From: Casuarius casuarius | Lineage: Eukaryota; Chordata; Aves; Casuariiformes; Casuariidae | NCBI GenBank assembly: GCA_003342895.1 | Contig: PTFA01000191.1 | Coordinates: 248,001-312,000 of the forward strand | Reading direction: 5' to 3' | Length of the DNA: 64,000 bases | Part shown: piece by piece, positions 58,600 through 64,000 of the stretch | Numbering within the stretch: position 1 is the first letter of the stretch | Layout: every line of letters begins with the position of its first letter | Notes under the pieces: model-generated | The model's input: only the letters and a program-made list of their open reading frames with translations | What the model was told of the DNA's origin: nothing | Databases searched by the model: none | Translations under genes and position numbers: made by a program

Positions 58600-60610
58600 A
58601 AAGCAGAACTTAATTTGTGTAACAGATAACTTGGTGGGATAACTCAGGCAAAGGGAGCATAAAGGGGTCCACTGCTCAAGATGGGTAGTGAGGGGAAAGA
58701 GGAATGAATGTAGCTTTGTATGTCAAGGTTACTCACATGTGCTTACAGATCCAAAATACAAACTGCATTTTATCTGCTGAGAGCCTACAGGTTAAGGAAT
58801 GAAAGAAAACAGAGTGATGGAGACAGGGTTGACTACAGACAGGAAGCTCCATTGGAAGGTGTTAATTATGCAGATTTCTATTCTGAAAGGAATAGAGAAG
58901 GGCGTAAAGTGTTTTTGAAGTGTGATGGTCTTTTGATACACAAGGTGGAAAAAGCACCCGACAGGGAGGCTATTTCCAGTGCTGACCAGCGGGGATAGGG
59001 ATATGAAGATGGAAGGTAACATGGGTGAGTGGTGTGATGAAATGATAAAGGTCACAATCTTAAGAAAAAGGAGGAGGAAGAACAGTTAAACAAAAACACT
59101 GATCTTCATAGACAGACAAAACTAAGAGAAAATATGGTTCTAGAGATGTGGCATTTCCTCAAAGAAGCAATACTAAGCTGTCAAATGGAAATGATCCCAG
59201 TGGAGGGGAAAGACAAAAATATTACAGAAGACAACTTGGCTGAATGACAAGGATATTTGTTGATTGCAAATGCAAGGAAAACTTTCACAAGAACTGGAAA
59301 TTACGTCTTAATACGTTTACCAAATAAAGAATAATGTTTTGACCAAATCAAAATGGCCAAGGCACAAAATGATAAGCAACTATCAAGAGAAAAAAGTAAC
59401 ACTAAGGAACTCTATAAACACATTGTTAGCAAGGGAAGGGCTAAGAAAGTATTAGTCCAGTTGTCAGTGGAGAAGGAAGGACATAAAAAGATGGCACCAG
59501 GAAGACCAAAGAGAGAGCATCTGTTTTGCCTCAGTCTTCACTGAAATGGTCATTGGCAAGCACATGACTAATCCATATAGTACTAGCAAAAAAAATGGCC
59601 AAATCTCAGCCCGAGTTAGGGAAAAAGCTAGTGACAAAGTAATTAGATAATTCAGAAGCCTTCAGATTGAACCTGGACTTGATGAACTTTATGGTGTGAT
59701 ACCCAAAGAATTGGGCCAAACTATCTCAGAACCATTAGCAGATAACTTTGAGGGCCTGGATGATGGGGGAGGTATGAGAAAGATAGAAAAGAGTAGATAT
59801 GGGGCCAGATTTTGGAAAGAGAGGGGGAAAAAAGAGGAAACTGTAAACCAGCCAGCTTAGCTTCACTTTGTAGAAGAATCCTGGGACTGAAACGAATTAC
59901 GTGTAAGGATGTAAACCTTACCAAGGATATGAGCCAAAGAGATTTTTTTCAAGAATAAGACACATCGAACCACTCTGATTTCTTTCTGCAGAGTAACAGA
60001 ACATGTGGTTAAGGGAGAAGCAGTAGAAATCATACATACATCCTGACATTAAAAAGGTTTTTGACACCACCTTGTATCATGCTTTATAACTAAGGACACA
60101 TGATCTGGCTGAAGCAACTGTTAGGTGAGTGCAGAATTGTTTGGCAATCCATGTCAAGGGGTTAGTTACTAGCAGTTGCACACCAGACTGGAATGATGTA
60201 TTGATTGAGGTTTTGCACAGATCGGCCTGGGTATAGTTCTGCTCAATATTTTAGTGACTATGTGGGTGGTGTAAGAGCTAACATGCTTATTGCATGTGCA
60301 AGTAATGTGAAGCTTTGAAGGGCCTTGGGTACATTTGGAGGAATGGACTGGTATTCAAAAATCCTGATAAACTGGAGAAATGGCCTGAAAAAGACAAGAT
60401 GAAACTCAAGGGGGAAAAGTACCATGTGCTATGTTGAGGCATAATCAAGCAGGCAAAGGGCTGACTGCATAGCTTGTCCTCCCAGAGGGACCTGAAGGTT
60501 ATAGCTGATCACAGGCTGAGTTCAAGTCAGCAGCGGTGTAGTGTTTTGCAAAAGGCAAAATATCATCCTGAGATGTGCGAACAGGAATATAGCCTGGAAG
60601 AGGAGCGAGG
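58600..60610 (+). mobile_element. Old CR1 LINE (endonuclease to late RT), heavily decayed
   Basis: The segments follow CR1 ORF2. The endonuclease start has 'acttggtgggataactcagg' (58630) and 'tgtagctttgtatgtcaagg' (58709). The endonuclease end has 'gtgatgaaatgataaaggtc' (about 59034). The linker reads 'ggccaaggcacaaaatgata' (59354). RT text includes 'gcctcagtcttcactgaaat' (59528), 'atctcagaaccattagcaga' (59724) and 'ctttgagggcctggatgatg' (about 59748). A remnant of motif A reads 'aaaaaggtttttgacaccac' (about 60050). 'cctgataaactggagaaatg' (60363) comes from the later RT. The relic ends near 60610, before the CR1 3' terminus, so it is also 3'-truncated or eroded. All frames are broken. Confidence 0.8.
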
Positions 60611-63120
60611 ACAATTTTGTTTTTTAACATAGGTAGAGTTTATATTTTACATAGGCACAGTTCACTCTGCCTTGGGGTCACCTCAGATCTGATTTAGCCC
60701 TGTTTTCTACATTACTCTGATTTGCAAAGGATCTGTGCTTATTCCTGCAGGTGTCTGTGAAAAAACCCCTGCAGGAGTAAAAGTAAAGGAAGAATTTGGG
60801 GGATCTGGGATGCTGTATTGCCTGAAAGTCTCTCCCAGCATGCTTTTTCATAAAAGGCAAAGACCAAAAACTCAGGCAACATGTGCAAAAAAGGGTTTTC
60901 TCTTGGGTGTACACATGAAGATGGCTGTCTGGATGCCTAGAAAATGTCATTTGTATGTTAGTGAATGTGCTTTTAAGGAATCTGGCCCTTTTCAGATCGG
61001 TTTTTGTTGGCTAACTTCAGTGGTGGTTTATTTCAGCAATATTGCCAATATTGGGCATGGGTTGCAAGACTGATTGCAGCAATTGTCTTTTTCACATCTT
61101 TTTTTTCTTGGACTTGTTTACATCCCCAAGAATTTCCTTTTAATGTACATTCATTAATCTATCAAAGTAAAGAATTACTCTAATTTCCCTCTTATAGCTG
61201 TGTTAGTTATGTATATCGTTTTCACTTTGCAATCTTGGAATGGAAATTTTAAGTCTCAGTTTTATATGCAAAGAGCAAAAAGATGAATGTCTGAAGTATG
61301 TAACTCACTCTGATTTGCTAAATATATTTACTTAAAATGGGCCAGTTTAAGCGCCTTAAGTTATGCTGATGATAGTGTTGAGATGGAAAACCAAAGAGAT
61401 AGCTTTGCTTCTATTTTGACCAAGCAGGCAGATCCATTGTGTGTCTGGAATGCAAATTTAAAGAAAAATCTGAACAAGCTTTGGGGTCCTATACTTGGAA
61501 AAACAAATCATTCATCCTGTGCATACAAACTGTGTGTGGCAAGAAAGCAGCCAAAATAGAAAGAAGCAGCTTTAAAAAGGTTATTGCATAAGATGGTCTC
61601 ACGTGTCAACTTTGCAAATATTTACTCTGTAGAGGAGCAGGTTCAAACGTGGGCAGAGGAGACTGAAACCACTGGCACCCAGGGGAATAGATTACCATAT
61701 TTGCACATGTATAACCCATACCTCAGACAAGATGTTTAAAAGTGAGGTGGAGAAAACTGAGAGGTGGTGAGGGGAAGACAGGCTCTGTTAGCAGATGGGA
61801 ACAGGCAATGAAGGATGAGGTGCAGGGCAGGCACTGAGGGATGGAGGTGAACCTCCCCTTGTGTCACTGTACCTGTAGTGCCGGCAAGGGGTGGAAGGCT
61901 GGCTTTCTGTCTCCCCCCCCCTTTTTTTTTTTAAACAGATAACTAGAGATGTAATCATAAAGATACATTATGTTGCATCGCTATTTCATGGAATTCGCTT
62001 TTTAGGTCGGCCCATGCATTTGCAGCTGTTTTGATTGTGTCAAAAAATGTTTCCTGCTAGGAGCAAGACATTTGCCCTGTTGCTGTTGATCAGGAAGCTG
62101 CAGTTTGCACATAAGCTTTTGCCCATGCGATTTCACTGAGGCAGTGGCATCTTGGGACTGGTCTGGTATTGATACACATCCTGAGAAACTGATGTAGCCA
62201 AGCGATCGTGAATCTGGATGACACCTGCATAACCTGGCTGCTATTAGCATCAGTTCATTGAATACCAAAGAGTTACTGACAATTAAACCAAGAGCTTCTA
62301 TAAGCCTGGTTATTTTTAGTAGACAAGATGCCAAGTGAAGGTTATGATCAACATTTTCAAAACCGAGATGACCGTGTGAGCTGAGTGTTTCCAAATCCCA
62401 GTGACAATTCTGGAGTCTCGGTCTAATGGTTTTATTTTCTTTGGCATTTATGAAGCATCAGCATAATGATCCCTGGGTGTCGGTGGCTTTGGTAGAACAT
62501 CAGCTGTTCCAAAAAAGTGTCCAGCCAGATGTGTTCTGATTCAGGAATTCACACACTGTNTTTGTTTTGTAATTTTGCAAGCCAGCACAATTTCAGATGC
62601 CTGGAGACAGAAATTGCTTACTCTGCATTTTTTCTTTTATAGCAAACAAACAAAAAAGCTGCCAAAATACAGAATACCAACCACAACCTGGGAAGCTGTA
62701 TGCTAATGACAACATTCATGTACATTTTTGGGGCTTCAAATAAGCACTCAAAGGTCAGGAACTGTCAAAGTCAAGCCTTAACATCCCTGAATCTGCCCTA
62801 ATTGTCAGGCTATCCAGTGAACTGTAATTCTGGTTGAACAGAGGTAGCTGTACAGCAGTTTCTGATAATTGATTATTTTTCTGTCCCCATGCTCATTTCA
62901 CTGTGAAAATATTCCAAGACAGGGGAGTGCACTTCTGCTTTGTGAAGGACTTGCTAATCTTTAAGGCCAGAAAATCATGATTAGATTTTTAATGTACATT
63001 CTGTTCTTGGGAAAGTGCATATTCTAATCATGTTGTCGGTAACACAGTGCTGGTATTTTTCTGGCTGCTTTATTTCTGAATCTTATTTGCCTACCATATT
63101 GTTCCCCAAAGATAATCTGT
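60611..63120. other. Unique non-coding DNA
   Basis: No recognised gene. It contains a C8/T11 junction at about 61914-61932 and single N at 62560. The ORFs at 60735-61073 (+, 112 codons) and 62002-62394 (-, 130 codons) have no identifiable motif. Confidence 0.55.
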
Positions 63121-63194
63121 GCTCCACTGATGTCAGCAGGGCTGCTTGTGTGTTTAAAGTTAGGCACGTTTAAGTGCTTTGCTGGGTTGGCACC
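63121..63194. repeat. Half of a palindromic interspersed repeat (family B)
   Basis: 'ccactgatgtcagcagggct' is followed by 'gtttaaagttaggcacgttt' and 'aagtgctttgctgggttggc'. This matches the right half of the old palindromic repeat whose end reads approximately 'aagtgctttgctgaatcggg'. The left half is absent. Confidence 0.58.
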
Positions 63195-64000
63195 ATTATT
63201 GCACATCAGTGTTTGTCTCCTAGATCAATTAAAAGCGGCAGTTTTGGATTGTGCTTACTTCTATACAGTTTTGTCTAAATCCTTGGCTGTAAAGTGTGCT
63301 CTGGGCTGCCTTAACATGCAACGCACCCAGATTGGTTGTTAGCTGCTGGAAGGGTACTCTGCGTCTTAGGAAGTTGTTTCTTGGACTGCCGAAAGCATTT
63401 GATACAACCGTTTGCTTAGAGCAGAGATGGCACTGACTCACTCTTGGGAAGGCTGTCTAGAGAGATCAGACTTGTCCTCCCTTCCCCACCCCATTGCTTT
63501 GCAATGCTCCCCTGTACTGACAGCACTAGCTGGTTTTCAGACATGCTTTTGTATTTCCTAGCTGCTGGAAGCATATTGGTCCAGCAGGCTTCTTCACAAG
63601 TCTCTTGGGTGCCCTCCCCTTCTCATCCAGCCAGTGCATCTGGGCATTTCATCTGCCACTTCCTTCATGTTTTAAAGGCATGGTGGATGAAAGAGCCCAC
63701 GGGACACAAACATACAGTGGCACATGAGCCCAGAACTTGCAATTGCCATAAAGGGTTTTTATTTGTCAGCACAGCAGTTCAAAGACTGTGAGGAGTTTTG
63801 TCCACGTACCTGCAATGGCTTATTCTGGCCACTTTGCTCTACTCTCTGTTCCCAACTTCTTTTCCACTAATTGCAGTCGAGGCAAGTGAGAAGGAACGGC
63901 CCAACTGCCTCAAGCCTTCTTCTAAGAGCTGTTCTAGCACTGCTCGGTGTGAGGAGCTCGCAAAAAGTCTCCGCTACAACTGAGAGCACCCAGGAGAAGT
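63195..64000. other. Unique non-coding DNA
   Basis: Three ORFs of 60-115 codons occur (for example 63444-63791 +). None has a recognisable domain, and the window ends without a gene boundary. Confidence 0.55.

Noticed and set aside
62002..62394. 130-codon minus-strand ORF
   Set aside because: I examined it for similarity to known proteins and repeats and saw none. The length is within chance expectation.

Overview
This is 64 kb of vertebrate nuclear DNA that looks almost entirely non-coding. It is most likely avian. The two least-diverged LINEs are CR1 (chicken repeat 1) elements with the typical bird 3' end: a block reading 'tctccagaggtcccttcc' followed by tandem 'attctgtg' octamers. Older CR1 relics, MIR-like SINEs and palindromic interspersed repeats of the kind shared by birds, crocodilians and turtles support a sauropsid source. 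Nothing is bacterial or phage: there are no operons, no ribosome-binding sites and no dense long ORFs. The longest uninterrupted ATG ORF is 215 codons and resembles no protein I know. I recognise no host exon, tRNA, rRNA or miRNA, so the window is either a gene desert or lies inside very long introns. One N block (6678-6987) and six single Ns (3671, 14971, 37473, 43545, 55054, 62560) mark it as a draft assembly.

Layout. 0-3.1 kb is unique AT-rich DNA with degraded palindromic repeats. A 5'-truncated CR1 lies at 3.08-4.39 kb (+). An old antisense CR1 tail and a (CCCCTT)n tract interrupted by the N gap lie at 6.46-7.03 kb. 7-18 kb is mostly unique. 18.3-19.35 kb is the most GC- and CpG-rich stretch, with an RFX X-box-like site next to a CRE-like site; it is the best candidate for regulatory DNA. 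19.3-28.7 kb is unique. 28.7-34.8 kb holds old CR1 and MIR-like relics. 34.8-48 kb is unique. 48-60.6 kb is a LINE-rich block: an old CR1, then a younger CR1 carrying endonuclease and reverse-transcriptase remnants, a second CR1 3' end abutted directly to it, a Z-DNA-prone dinucleotide tract, and another long old CR1. 60.6-64 kb is unique apart from one palindromic-repeat half.

The only protein-coding remnants I can support are CR1 endonuclease/reverse-transcriptase pseudogenes. All are broken by frameshifts, stops or lost catalytic residues, so no copy here can move by itself. I found no undescribed biological system. The items most worth checking are the CpG-rich candidate regulatory block with its X-box/CRE pair, the ancient MIR and palindromic relics as possible conserved elements, the homeodomain-site palindrome at 6.1 kb, and the CR1 junctions at 53.7-54.1 kb.
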